Positions 34,196 to 42,427 of a stretch of 64,000 bases of DNA are shown piece after piece (positions within the stretch are counted from its first letter, which is position 1; each line of letters starts with the position of its first letter). The DNA is from Stappia sp. MMSF_3263 (GTDB lineage Bacteria > Pseudomonadota > Alphaproteobacteria > Rhizobiales > Stappiaceae), in NCBI RefSeq assembly GCF_030733745.1, contig NZ_JASHIK010000006.1:124001-188000 (forward strand), read 5' to 3'. Made by a program: the position numbers and the translations under genes. The notes under the pieces were generated by a model. That model saw nothing but the letters and a program-made list of their open reading frames with translations. It was not told the DNA's origin and made no database searches.

Positions 34196-35398
34196 TCAAG
34201 GCAGGGCGGACTCCACGCGGCCTGCAATCTCCTTGACATGTTCGTGCGTGAACCCCTGGTGGAGGGTCATGCAAATGGAGGTATCATGGTAGAACTCGGC
34301 GTTCGGGAGTTGGATATTGTTGTAATCGTACTTCCGTCCCGAAACGACTTCCGCAGGCCATACGCCGCCCGGGAAAAATGCCTTCTGCTGAACGACGGGA
34401 TAGCGGTGAAGCAGGTTTTGATATCCCCGCGACGCATCCCATCTGCCGCTGGCGTCAAGCAGAAGGCTTTCAATGACGGCTTCCCGTGTCGCGTAGTCTG
34501 CAAGACGGAAAGTAAACAAGAAATAGGAAGAAGAGGAGTCCTGGGGGTCTGATTGGGGCACGACACCGGGAAGTCCCGCCAGCAGGTAGCGTAAGGCATC
34601 ACCTGCGGCCTTCCGGTGTGCCACGAGATCGGCAAGCCTCGGCAATTGGTCAAGCGCAAGAGCGCTTTCAAGTTCGTTCAGCCTGTAATTTAGGCCGATG
34701 CGATGGTTCTTGACGTTCTTGCCTGAGTCCAGCGAATTGAGCCGATCCCAGTATTTGTCGGCAAAGTGGTGACACTTTTCAAACAGTGCCCGGTCCCGGG
34801 TGGCAACGAAGCCTCCCTCACCAGCAGTGACATGTTTCCAGTGATTGAGACTGAATGCTCCGAGAGTCCCGAGCGTACCACAGGGTTTTCCCTTGTATGT
34901 CGCGCCAAGTGCCTGCGCCGCATCCTCGATCACCGGGATGTTTTTTTCATTGCAAAGTGCAAGGATCGGATCCAGGTCAACAGGCGTTCCCGAATGGTGC
35001 ATTACGATGACAGCTTTGGTGTGCTCGGTAAGCGCAGCCTGGATTGTTTCAGCAGTCACCATTCCGCTGTCCCGGTCTACATCGGCAAAGACCGGAATGA
35101 GGTTCTGGAAGATCACGGGCATCAGCCCGCCGACATCCGTAATCGGCGGTACGACGACTTCCATACCCGCATCGATTTCGAGGCTGGCGAGAGCGGTATG
35201 AATGCTGGCCGTGCCCGAGGACGTCGTCGCGACGTAGTCGATATCAAGATGGTTCCTGAACGCTTCAATTGCCTCGTCCGCAAAGGACTTCGTACCGTCG
35301 AAACGTCTGTAAAACAGATGATTTGAATTCAACACGCTTTCTATCAGATCAAGTGTTTTCTGATCGAACCGGGCTGGAAGCGGCGGTGTGCTTGTCAT
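34196..35398 (-). CDS. DegT/DnrJ/EryC1/StrS-family PLP aminotransferase
   Basis: A 400-aa aspartate-aminotransferase-fold enzyme that usually builds amino sugars or related metabolites. Motifs: ATTSSGTASIHTALASLEI (cofactor phosphate site), PVIEDAAQALGATYKGKPCG, the PLP lysine in FSLNHWKHVTAGEGG, and the late NYRLNELESALALDQLP. An AAGGAGG site precedes the ATG at 35398. No sugar-nucleotide enzymes are found nearby, so its substrate is unclear. It sits directly downstream of the SARP-type regulator on the same strand and may be in one transcript. Confidence 0.92.
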   Translation of the reverse strand: MTSTPPLPARFDQKTLDLIESVLNSNHLFYRRFDGTKSFADEAIEAFRNHLDIDYVATTSSGTASIHTALASLEIDAGMEVVVPPITDVGGLMPVIFQNLIPVFADVDRDSGMVTAETIQAALTEHTKAVIVMHHSGTPVDLDPILALCNEKNIPVIEDAAQALGATYKGKPCGTLGTLGAFSLNHWKHVTAGEGGFVATRDRALFEKCHHFADKYWDRLNSLDSGKNVKNHRIGLNYRLNELESALALDQLPRLADLVAHRKAAGDALRYLLAGLPGVVPQSDPQDSSSSYFLFTFRLADYATREAVIESLLLDASGRWDASRGYQNLLHRYPVVQQKAFFPGGVWPAEVVSGRKYDYNNIQLPNAEFYHDTSICMTLHQGFTHEHVKEIAGRVESALP

Positions 35399-35418
35399 GA
35401 CGTCCTCCTTGAAAATTG

Positions 35419-37128
35419 CTAAAAACCGGACGGTTGCTGAATTTCCTCCATCAGCGGCAAACGCCGCAGGGTTGTAACTGGATAGGTCGGGTCAAGAAAT
35501 TTCGATGCTGTGAAATCAGGCTCGTATCGCTGCATGGACGTGATTGACCTGTCCGAAGCCGGCGCATCGTGCTGTCTCAGGGTCAGTGCGATTTCATAGC
35601 GCCTCACCGAGACAAATTCCGGCTTCATGAACAGCGACATTCTGGCGTGCGTGAGCGCCTTGTCGTATTCGGCAAGCGAGGCAGCGGCCATGCAGGCAAA
35701 ATGCTCGAAGAAAAATTGCTGGTAACTGCCGGTGGCAAGCCTCACGGACCGCTCGGCAGCTGCATAGCTGTCTGTCTGCGCGCCATTAACCGCAAGGGCG
35801 TTAGAATACATGGCCCAGCTGAGCGGATTCGAGGCATTCGCGTTGACAGCGCTTTGCGAGAGTTGCAGCGACGTGCGCGTGTCGCCTTTGTGAACATATT
35901 CAAGTTGTGAGGCAATCGCCTGAACCGTCACGCTCTCCGGCGAAAACCTATAGGCTTCAACGGCCAGTTCCTGCAGGCTTGCGCCTTGCCCGAAATCGAG
36001 GCGGCGATGCTGGAAAAAGGCAAGGTTTCTCAGGAAGGCCCTCCAGGCGAGATGCGCTCCATGCGGCGTGATCTCGAAGGCACGCTGAAGCAGTTGATCC
36101 GCGGATGCCAGACTGTCCCAGTCCAGCTGGAAGATCCTTCTGTGCGCACGGCGCGCCAGCACGGAAGCGAACTGGGTGGCGGAGAGTTCGGATTTCGGGT
36201 CAGAAATCGCGTCCAGAACTTTCTCGGACGCGCGAAAACAGAACCTGTCGAAGCTGAGGGATGTTGCCGCGTCCGCAAAAAGGGCCGGCACCAGCGCGCC
36301 CTCGGACCAGAGCTGCATTCCGCTGGTCGGCAGGAAGGTCGAGAAGGACATGTAGGTCGCGTCATCCGCGGAATTGACGCAGACGCGAAGCGCAACGCAA
36401 TTGCGGTTCCTGTTCGAGCCTTCCAGGACAAAGCCCGTTCCAGCAATGACAACGATGTCATGTTCCGAGAGCTGATTGTGCAGCCTGTCCCTTGCGAGTT
36501 GCAGGATCAACTGGTTGTCGCTCTCGCCGCCCGACACGAATTCAAGGAGGATTACGGGCTTGTCGCTCCGGGGCGCCGTAAAGTCAGGGACCGGGTCGGC
36601 GTTTTTCCCGAGCAGCACTCGAATGTCACGCAGCAGATGCTCAAATTCACGATCCTTGATTTCGTCCAGACCTTCAAAGACATCCGCGCGAAGAGTGACA
36701 TGAGAGTCCGCCGGCGGTGTCGAGAAATCAATCTTGATCCGATCCCGGTCCAACGAAACGACTGAGCCGTCGGTAAGCAATATATCTCGATGAGGACCGA
36801 GTGCAGTTCTGATGTCGCTCAAGGCTCTGCGCAGACTTCCTGCGGCCTGCGCACTCTGCCGATCACTCCATAGCCGCGTTTGCAACCAGGAGCGGCTTCG
36901 CGCCTGATCAGGCGCAACCGATAAGAGCGCGAGAACCGCGCGCGCCTTCGCGCTGCGTGGAGCGTGGTCTTTCCCGTCTTCGTCCAGTATTCGGAACTGT
37001 CCTACAGCGCACAGAGATAACAAATTCGCCCCCAAGCGATACAACCTGTGATAACCATATAAGCAGAAATTCGGGAAACTGTCTAAGCCTTGGATAGATT
37101 GACGCAAAATAACACTAAAAAGTAGCAT
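35419..37128 (-). CDS. SARP/BTAD-type transcriptional regulator with TPR-like C-terminus
   Basis: A 569-aa protein. After ~40 odd hydrophobic residues, which may not be translated, a winged-helix DNA-binding domain begins (LCAVGQFRILDEDGKDHAPR, KARAVLALLSVAPDQARSRS, LRRALSDIRTALG, ILLTDGSVVSLDRDRIK), as in SARP regulators. Then come a middle segment with a beta-rich part and ~250 helical TPR-like residues. The true start may lie inside, near the LCAVGQF segment. It precedes the aminotransferase on the same strand and is divergent from the nuclease-fold gene. Probably the activator of the island; the inducer is unknown. Confidence 0.8.
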   Translation of the reverse strand: MLLFSVILRQSIQGLDSFPNFCLYGYHRLYRLGANLLSLCAVGQFRILDEDGKDHAPRSAKARAVLALLSVAPDQARSRSWLQTRLWSDRQSAQAAGSLRRALSDIRTALGPHRDILLTDGSVVSLDRDRIKIDFSTPPADSHVTLRADVFEGLDEIKDREFEHLLRDIRVLLGKNADPVPDFTAPRSDKPVILLEFVSGGESDNQLILQLARDRLHNQLSEHDIVVIAGTGFVLEGSNRNRNCVALRVCVNSADDATYMSFSTFLPTSGMQLWSEGALVPALFADAATSLSFDRFCFRASEKVLDAISDPKSELSATQFASVLARRAHRRIFQLDWDSLASADQLLQRAFEITPHGAHLAWRAFLRNLAFFQHRRLDFGQGASLQELAVEAYRFSPESVTVQAIASQLEYVHKGDTRTSLQLSQSAVNANASNPLSWAMYSNALAVNGAQTDSYAAAERSVRLATGSYQQFFFEHFACMAAASLAEYDKALTHARMSLFMKPEFVSVRRYEIALTLRQHDAPASDRSITSMQRYEPDFTASKFLDPTYPVTTLRRLPLMEEIQQPSGF

Positions 37129-37184
37129 GCATTGATAGTTTTAATCACCTAAGGTTGTATTTCAGCTTCGGCCGCTTCCCAGTA

Positions 37185-37212
37185 CTTCCAGCACGCAGCC
37201 ACATGCTGGAAG
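37185..37212. promoter_or_regulatory. Perfect 9-bp inverted repeat upstream of the nuclease-fold gene
   Basis: CTTCCAGCA (37185-37193) and TGCTGGAAG (37204-37212) with a 10-base loop, in the 148-base gap between the divergent SARP-like and nuclease-fold genes. It could be an operator for the regulator or a hairpin in the leader. Confidence 0.5.
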
Positions 37213-37276
37213 GGACGTTCTGCCGAAGACCGGGCACCCGGGACAACATCATGTTCCGGCTATTGAGGGAGGTTTC

Positions 37277-38203
37277 ATGGCTTACAAATTGATCAAGGGC
37301 GAGTTTCATATCTTTTATCCCGACATTCCAAGACAAGGTCCGGAACCGGACGGAGACACCCTGAAATTCAAACCTTACAATCGGTCCTTCGTGGAAACGC
37401 TTTGGCGACCCGGTGTCCCCAGACCCGGTTTCAACGGACGCGACATGATCAATTTGCGCTTCGAGGGCCTGGACGCGCTCGAAACGCATTTTTCCAACGG
37501 GCATCAGAACCTTGAACTGGCGGAAGCTTCGCGTGATTTTCTTCTCGAAGCCGCTGGCTATGGGCCGGTGGCCTTCTGGGATGACCTGCCCAACAAGGTC
37601 CAGTCGGTTCAAAACCACCCAGTGCCTGGATACATCATCTCGAATGGCCTTGACGGTCACGGCCGCATTGTTGCCTTCGTCTATTTCGGTGAAATCGAAG
37701 AAGCGGACGGAAGTGAACTCCATCTCGACCCGGCCCGCGTTGCACAGAGCTTCAATGCTCTCAGCCTAGCAAATGGCCAATCCTATCCATTGTTCTACAT
37801 GTCTCTTCCGGTTGACCTCAATCGGGCTCTAGGCGCCATTGCGCGAGAGGCGCGCAGCAACGGCGAAGGCCTTTATCCGAACGACGCGTCAATACCTGGA
37901 AAGACCTTTGAGGTGACGCTCCAAAAGTACCAGCAGCTCGCGATCTGGCCAAAACTATTCCGGCGACTGCACAGCTATTTCTCCGACGAGTTCTTCGACC
38001 TGTCCGGCTTTGACACATGGCTGAGAGCCGACTTAAAGGATCGCGACGACCGTGTATTTTTGCCGGAAAATTATGATGCGCATTTTCACAATGTCGTCGA
38101 GGTGATTTCTCCAACACAAATGTGCCTGAAGGTGGATCCTACGGACATCGTCATAGTACCAGACGATTTTATCATGCCGGACCTAGGTTTGCATCCCAGC
38201 TAG
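37277..38203 (+). CDS. Staphylococcal-nuclease-fold (SNase-like) protein with complete active site
   Basis: A 308-aa protein I read as a thermonuclease homologue. The order of motifs is PDGDTLKFKP (residues 24-33, with Asp27 in the place of Asp21 of SNase), NLRFEGLDALETHF (Arg61 and Glu69, equivalent to Arg35 and Glu43, with the same 8-residue spacing), then DGHGRIVAFVY (Arg130, equivalent to Arg87), and a final IAREARSNGEGLYPND like the terminal helix of SNase. The active site thus looks intact. A GAGGGAGG site precedes the ATG. There is no signal peptide, so export is not expected by Sec. The C-terminal ~120 residues are extra and unassigned. The assignment is from motif spacing only. Confidence 0.78.
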   Translation: MAYKLIKGEFHIFYPDIPRQGPEPDGDTLKFKPYNRSFVETLWRPGVPRPGFNGRDMINLRFEGLDALETHFSNGHQNLELAEASRDFLLEAAGYGPVAFWDDLPNKVQSVQNHPVPGYIISNGLDGHGRIVAFVYFGEIEEADGSELHLDPARVAQSFNALSLANGQSYPLFYMSLPVDLNRALGAIAREARSNGEGLYPNDASIPGKTFEVTLQKYQQLAIWPKLFRRLHSYFSDEFFDLSGFDTWLRADLKDRDDRVFLPENYDAHFHNVVEVISPTQMCLKVDPTDIVIVPDDFIMPDLGLHPS

Positions 38204-38407
38204 ACTACTCGAGTTGGCATGCTTTCCTATTGTTCTCGACGACGCGTTAATTCTGTTCACAGTATCAATTACCCAATTAAATTTAACCAGTGAATAGCAG
38301 TCGTCTGAACCGCAACAGTTAAAACAAGACTTTCGGATTTCGGCCCCGTTTCAGTCATTCGCAACGGATACGATTGACGCCAAGTGGAGACAATGCAATT
38401 TGACTCC
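38204..38407. other. AT-rich gap after the nuclease-fold gene
   Basis: About 200 AT-rich bases with no open frame worth calling. Together with the terminator just to the right, this marks the border of the cargo island with the ssb-led ICE backbone. Confidence 0.4.
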
Positions 38408-38439
38408 AAAAAAGAGCCCGGCGGATAGCTCCGCCGGGC
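38408..38439 (-). terminator. Rho-independent terminator of the ssb transcript
   Basis: On the minus strand a 10-bp perfect stem (GCCCGGCGGA / TCCGCCGGGC, loop of 4) is followed directly by a run of six T. It lies 14 bases after the ssb stop. Confidence 0.9.
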
Positions 38440-38453
38440 CGAAGACATCCGCC

Positions 38454-38855
38454 TCAGAACGGGATTTCGTCCTGATCATTGGGCTCCTCGCCTTCGTTTT
38501 CAGTCTGCTTAGCCCCGCTCAGAAAATCGACTGTCTCGGCGATGATCTCGCAGCCGTAGCGGTCGACGCCCGCCTGATCGGTCCATTTGGAATAGTGAAT
38601 ACGGCCCCGAACCAGGATCTTCATTCCCTTCTCGCAATACTGCTGGACCGTCTTACCGAGACCGTTGAAGCAGGTGATGCGGTGCCATTCGGTGTCCTGG
38701 ACTCGGTGACCTTCTGCGTCGCGGATCACCTTGCCTTCGGAATAGCGCGGGCGCGAGGTGGCGAGGGTGAAGTGGGTGATGGAAGTACCGCCCTGGGTGG
38801 TGCGGGTTTCCGGGGCCTGACCGATGTTGCCGGCGAGGATGACGATGTTCTGCAT
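38454..38855 (-). CDS. ssb: Single-stranded DNA-binding protein
   Basis: A 133-aa OB-fold protein: NIVILAGNIGQAPETRTTQGG, DTEWHRITCFNGLGKTVQQY, KGMKILVRGRIHYSKWTDQ, and an acidic tail ending DEIPF, the site that recruits other replication proteins. It coats the incoming strand after conjugation. The ATG at 38855 has GGAGA upstream and is the family start; the longer frame to 39002 is not used. Confidence 0.95.
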   Translation of the reverse strand: MQNIVILAGNIGQAPETRTTQGGTSITHFTLATSRPRYSEGKVIRDAEGHRVQDTEWHRITCFNGLGKTVQQYCEKGMKILVRGRIHYSKWTDQAGVDRYGCEIIAETVDFLSGAKQTENEGEEPNDQDEIPF

Positions 38856-38877
38856 GTTCAGTCTCCGTTGCTTCAAC

Positions 38878-38896
38878 CGGAGGGACCGTCCCTCCG
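38878..38896. promoter_or_regulatory. Palindrome in the ssb leader
   Basis: CGGAGGGAC-C-GTCCCTCCG, a perfect 9-bp inverted repeat with one central base, 23-41 bases before the ssb ATG. It may act as an operator or as a leader hairpin. Confidence 0.5.
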
Positions 38897-39563
38897 ATGA
38901 TGCCCGGCCAAGACCGTCGGGCGAGGCCTGCACGGATGCCTCGGCATCCGCTAGACCCCCAAGGCGGGACGTGGTGCGGGCAGGCGCGGCACGCGTCAAC
39001 ACGGGTCCCGCCGCGGGGGTTGCCGGCCGAGACCGAACGGGCTTAGGGGATCACGGAAGAGGAGGGGCAGGTTTTTCGGGAAAGCTTTCTCGGAGACATG
39101 GTGCGGAAACATCATTCCCGCTCGCAGGATTTCACGGGCAACCCCGGCCACCCCACTGGCAATTGCGGCTATGGTTCACTTCTTGACCAGCCACAAACGC
39201 CATGACTTTCCGCTGGCAGGAGAGACCGCGAGAACGGTTTCGGGCTTGGACATCTGGCACCGCTCCCTTTGCGGAAACAGTCGGCAAGCGGTTCGCGGTT
39301 CGCGGTTCGCGGGCATGCGTGAAGTGCCGATCCGGTGCCGGGGCAGTACCCACCAACCCGTTCCAGCGCGCGACACCCGCGGGTCACCCGCAGCGATTTT
39401 CGCCTCAGCGAATTCCACAGCCAGCCCGCGACCAGCAGAACAAGGCGCAGGGGCACATACCGGTCGTCGCTCGAATAGGACCGGGAAGTGCCGAGGTCTT
39501 GGCGCAAACCCCGGGGTCTCTTGCAAGACGGCAGTCACCTCGACAGGCTTCGCTTGCGCCCTT
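38897..39563. other. Gene-poor stretch with a heptamer repeat
   Basis: About 670 GC-rich bases. Several frames are open on both strands but none has a recognised family or a good start. Three perfect tandem copies of GCGGTTC lie at 39288-39308. The ssb leader and its promoter should be in the first ~150 bases. Confidence 0.4.
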
Positions 39564-39980
39564 TCACCGCGACAGCACATCCTCGCCTAGCGCGCTGAGA
39601 TTGATCATCGCAGCGACAGCCACGATCAACCCGCAAATGCCGCAGAGGAGGTTGAGCACGATCGCGGAGTCGAGGGCGTATTTCACGAGCCCGTGGGCCA
39701 GCGCATAGCCCGCGACCGCCGCCGGCGCGGCGAACATCGCCAGCGCCGCGAGGCGCAGAAACGGGTGCCTGGCAAAGCCCAGGACCGCGATCACCAGACC
39801 AACGGAGAGTGCAGCGCTACCAAGTGCGGCGAGCGCCGACAGGCTAAATCCCGCGCCAGCAGAGTGAACATGCTGGAACGCCGCGATCCCGAACATGACC
39901 GGCAGCGCGTAGACCGCGAAGTTGAAAGCGAGCACGCAGAGTGCGACGGAAAGAGAGATGGCGAGCAGAATGAGCGTCAT
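39564..39980 (-). CDS. Small four-helix membrane protein, conserved in related elements
   Basis: A 138-aa protein of four hydrophobic helices (LILLAISLSVALCVLAFNF, SALAALGSAALSVGLVIAV, a Leu/Ala-rich third helix, and VLNLLCGICGLIVAVAAMI). A GGAGG site lies 5 bases before the ATG at 39980, which is chosen over an earlier start at 40016. No family is recognised. Its place between ssb and the DUF2493 gene on the same strand suggests it belongs to the ICE backbone. Confidence 0.75.
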   Translation of the reverse strand: MTLILLAISLSVALCVLAFNFAVYALPVMFGIAAFQHVHSAGAGFSLSALAALGSAALSVGLVIAVLGFARHPFLRLAALAMFAAPAAVAGYALAHGLVKYALDSAIVLNLLCGICGLIVAVAAMINLSALGEDVLSR

Positions 39981-40138
39981 GACAGCCTCCGGCGTCGGTG
40001 ATTTTTGAGGGATCACGACAGGCTGCCGATGGATACGCTCCGCCTGCGACTATGCTGCTTCGCCGGTTCTGCAAGTCTGGTCAGTTGACTCCAGGACGAC
40101 GTCCGGGGTCAAGGGTGTCGGAAACGAAAAGGGGGCGC

Positions 40139-41074
40139 TCAGGCGCCACCCTCGTATTTCAGGACAGGGATGCCGAGCTTGCGGGCCTTGTCGGCGAGGT
40201 TTTCCTGAATGCCCGTTCCGGGAAAGACCAGAACCCCGATCGGGAGCGCGTCCAGCATCGCGTCGTTGCGCTTGAAGGGTGCTGCTTTGGCGTGTTTGGC
40301 CCAGTCGGGCCGGAACGCCACTTGGGGCACCTTGCGATGGTCCGCCCATTTCGCGGCAATCAGTTCAGTTCCCTTTGGCGAGCCGCCATGCAGCAGCACC
40401 ATGTCCGGATGCTTGGCATGGACCTGGTCGAGCCTTGACCAGATCAGGCGGTGGTCGTTGAAGTCGACCCCGCCGGTAATGGCGACCTTCGGTCCTTGCG
40501 GTAGTAGCATCTCGGCCGCGGCCCGGCGTTTCGCGGCCAGGAAATCCCGGCTGTCGATCATCGCCGAAGTGAGGTTCCGGTGGCTGACCCGCGATCCGTT
40601 GCGGGGTTGCCAGGGTTTGCCCTGGTGGCGCTCGAAGCCTTCGACAGCGAGGTCCCGGAAGAGCTCCAGCGCGTTCCTGCGCTCGATCAGGCTCTGCCCT
40701 TCGGCCGTCAGGCGCTCCAGCTCGACGGACTTCACCTCCGAGCCATCCTGTTCCCGCTGCAGCCGGCGCTGCGCCTGCTCATTGTCGTCAAGCTCCCGCT
40801 CGGTGCGCGTCGTGGCACGGTGGAAGAGATTGACCGTGCCCCAGAGCAGTTCGTCGAGTTCGGGTTCGAGGCGCGTGTCGCCGAGTGTCGCGATCAGCGC
40901 GTCGAAGATATCGGTGACGGCGCTGGAAATCATGCTGTCCTCCGGGAGCGGCCTCGGATCGGGTTCGTCCTCGAACGGACGCCAGCCGTAGAGCTGGAGT
41001 TCGGTGAGGACGTGACCGGTCTGGGAGGAGTTGTGGACCGACTCATTGGCTGCCGTATCGTTTGAAAAGGTCAT
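40139..41074 (-). CDS. DUF2493 protein (SLOG-like nucleotide-binding fold)
   Basis: A 311-aa protein. The C-terminal ~130 residues hold KVAITGGVDFNDHRLIWSRL, DMVLLHGGSPKGTELIAAKW and GIPVLKYEGGA, the DUF2493/YspA-like SLOG fold that should bind a nucleotide-type ligand. The N-terminal part is helical with a coiled coil (RTERELDDNEQAQRRLQREQ). The ATG at 41074 is chosen because the long upstream stretch of the frame has no family similarity. Function unknown. A strongly structured leader lies upstream. Confidence 0.9.
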   Translation of the reverse strand: MTFSNDTAANESVHNSSQTGHVLTELQLYGWRPFEDEPDPRPLPEDSMISSAVTDIFDALIATLGDTRLEPELDELLWGTVNLFHRATTRTERELDDNEQAQRRLQREQDGSEVKSVELERLTAEGQSLIERRNALELFRDLAVEGFERHQGKPWQPRNGSRVSHRNLTSAMIDSRDFLAAKRRAAAEMLLPQGPKVAITGGVDFNDHRLIWSRLDQVHAKHPDMVLLHGGSPKGTELIAAKWADHRKVPQVAFRPDWAKHAKAAPFKRNDAMLDALPIGVLVFPGTGIQENLADKARKLGIPVLKYEGGA

Positions 41075-41187
41075 TTCGGGGTTCCTCGTCGGGGGAGCCG
41101 CGCCCATCGCGGCCTTCGTGGCAGCGACCAGCCCAGGGGCGGGAAGGCCGAGCAGCCCGAGCAAGTCGAGGGCCTTGATGGCCAAGC

Positions 41188-41247
41188 CCGGCTATTTTGT
41201 CTCGCGATGCAAAGAGCCTCCCTGGAGGCGCGGCGGAAAATAGCCGG
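41188..41247. promoter_or_regulatory. Nested stem-loop upstream of the DUF2493 gene
   Basis: An 11-bp perfect inverted repeat, CCGGCTATTTT (41188-41198) with AAAATAGCCGG (41237-41247), encloses a second perfect stem GCCTCC-CT-GGAGGC. It is 114-173 bases before the ATG of the DUF2493 gene on the minus strand, in a 318-base gap without a gene. It may be a structured RNA leader or a protein-binding palindrome. Confidence 0.6.
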
Positions 41248-41392
41248 AGCGCGGCCATTGCCCGGCCTTCCCGTTTGTGGGCCGCCTGCCCTCTCAAGAA
41301 GGCCGTGGGCGGCGACTTTCGCGACATGGGGAAGACCCGGATATGACAGGAGGAAGGCAACCGGCTTGTCACAGTCCTGACCTGCCGCTCCC

Positions 41393-42427
41393 TCACGCCG
41401 CCAGAAAGCGTGCTACGTCCTCGGGATGGAGCTGAAGCCGCAGCAGCTCCCGGAGGACCTGAATGCCATCGCGCCTCAGATCGTCATTGAAGTCGCCAAG
41501 CCGTGGCGTCAGCCCCAGTGCCTCGATTCCGGCCTCGGCGGCTCTGGCCAAAAGAACCTTTCGCGCGCCCTCGCCCGCCGGATCGCGGTCACACAGGACA
41601 TAGAGCCGCCGGAGCCCCTTCGGGAACAGGATGCCGGCAAGATGGGCCGCCGAGAGTGCCGCCAGGTCGGGCAGTCCGGGAAGCACCGAGCGAACCGAGA
41701 GCACCGTCTCGATCCCCTCGCCGGCGGCGAGCACGTCCTGCGCCACCCCGAACCGCACCCCGTGACCGAGCAGGTCTCCCATCGCCCGCCTTGGCGTCTC
41801 GACATCCGCCTTGGCCGAGCCGTCCGCGGCGAGCCAGGTGCGATGCGCGCCGGTCTGACGCCCGGCGAGATCGGTGACGGCGGCGACCATCGCCGGGAGT
41901 TGCCGGGTCGCGCCGCCGCCCTCCGGCCGGTAGTAGCAGGCCGGATGGAAGCGCAGGTTGGCGGTTTCGTGCAAAGCCGTAATGCCGCGACTACGGAGAT
42001 ACGTTTCCACGAGTGTTCCGGTGAACGGCTGCGACATAGCAAAGAGCCGCCGTGCGGCCGCGGCAGAACCGGACGGGACCGGCGTCAGCTGCCGGGACTG
42101 CTTCTCCAGCTCAGGGCGCGGCAGGCTCAAAAACCGGCGCGCCTCCCCGGCGACATCGCGAAAGTCGGAGAACCCGCAGCTTTCACGGATGACATCGAGG
42201 AGATCGCCATGTTCGCCCGTCGCGGCATCCGTCCACTTTCCAGCAGCACCCTTGCCACGATCCGACCCCGTGAGCCGGACGAACATCGACCGGCCCGGTG
42301 TGCCATACACATCCCCCACCAGCCAGTAGCGGCCGGATTTTTGTCCGGCCGGCAGGTAATGACGGCAGACTGCCTCGGCTTCTCTTGCAAGGCGCGCCGC
42401 AAGCTCGGAGGCGTCAGCCCGGGACAT
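41393..42427 (-). CDS. Toprim-domain primase-like protein
   Basis: A 344-aa protein. The N-terminus has a GRYWLVGDVYGTPGRSMFVR and KWTDAATGEHGDLLDVIR pattern typical of the plasmid and phage Toprim proteins. The Toprim core follows: VLAAGEGIETVLSVRSV (Glu of the motif) and RRLYVLCDRDPAGEGARKV (D-x-D). There is no separate zinc-finger. It probably primes replication of the strand arriving in the recipient. The start overlaps the stop of the next gene upstream (ATGA). Confidence 0.9.
   Translation of the reverse strand: MSRADASELAARLAREAEAVCRHYLPAGQKSGRYWLVGDVYGTPGRSMFVRLTGSDRGKGAAGKWTDAATGEHGDLLDVIRESCGFSDFRDVAGEARRFLSLPRPELEKQSRQLTPVPSGSAAAARRLFAMSQPFTGTLVETYLRSRGITALHETANLRFHPACYYRPEGGGATRQLPAMVAAVTDLAGRQTGAHRTWLAADGSAKADVETPRRAMGDLLGHGVRFGVAQDVLAAGEGIETVLSVRSVLPGLPDLAALSAAHLAGILFPKGLRRLYVLCDRDPAGEGARKVLLARAAEAGIEALGLTPRLGDFNDDLRRDGIQVLRELLRLQLHPEDVARFLAA

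Noticed and set aside
39288-39308. Possible CRISPR-like array
   Set aside because: The repeats are 7-base tandem copies with no spacers.
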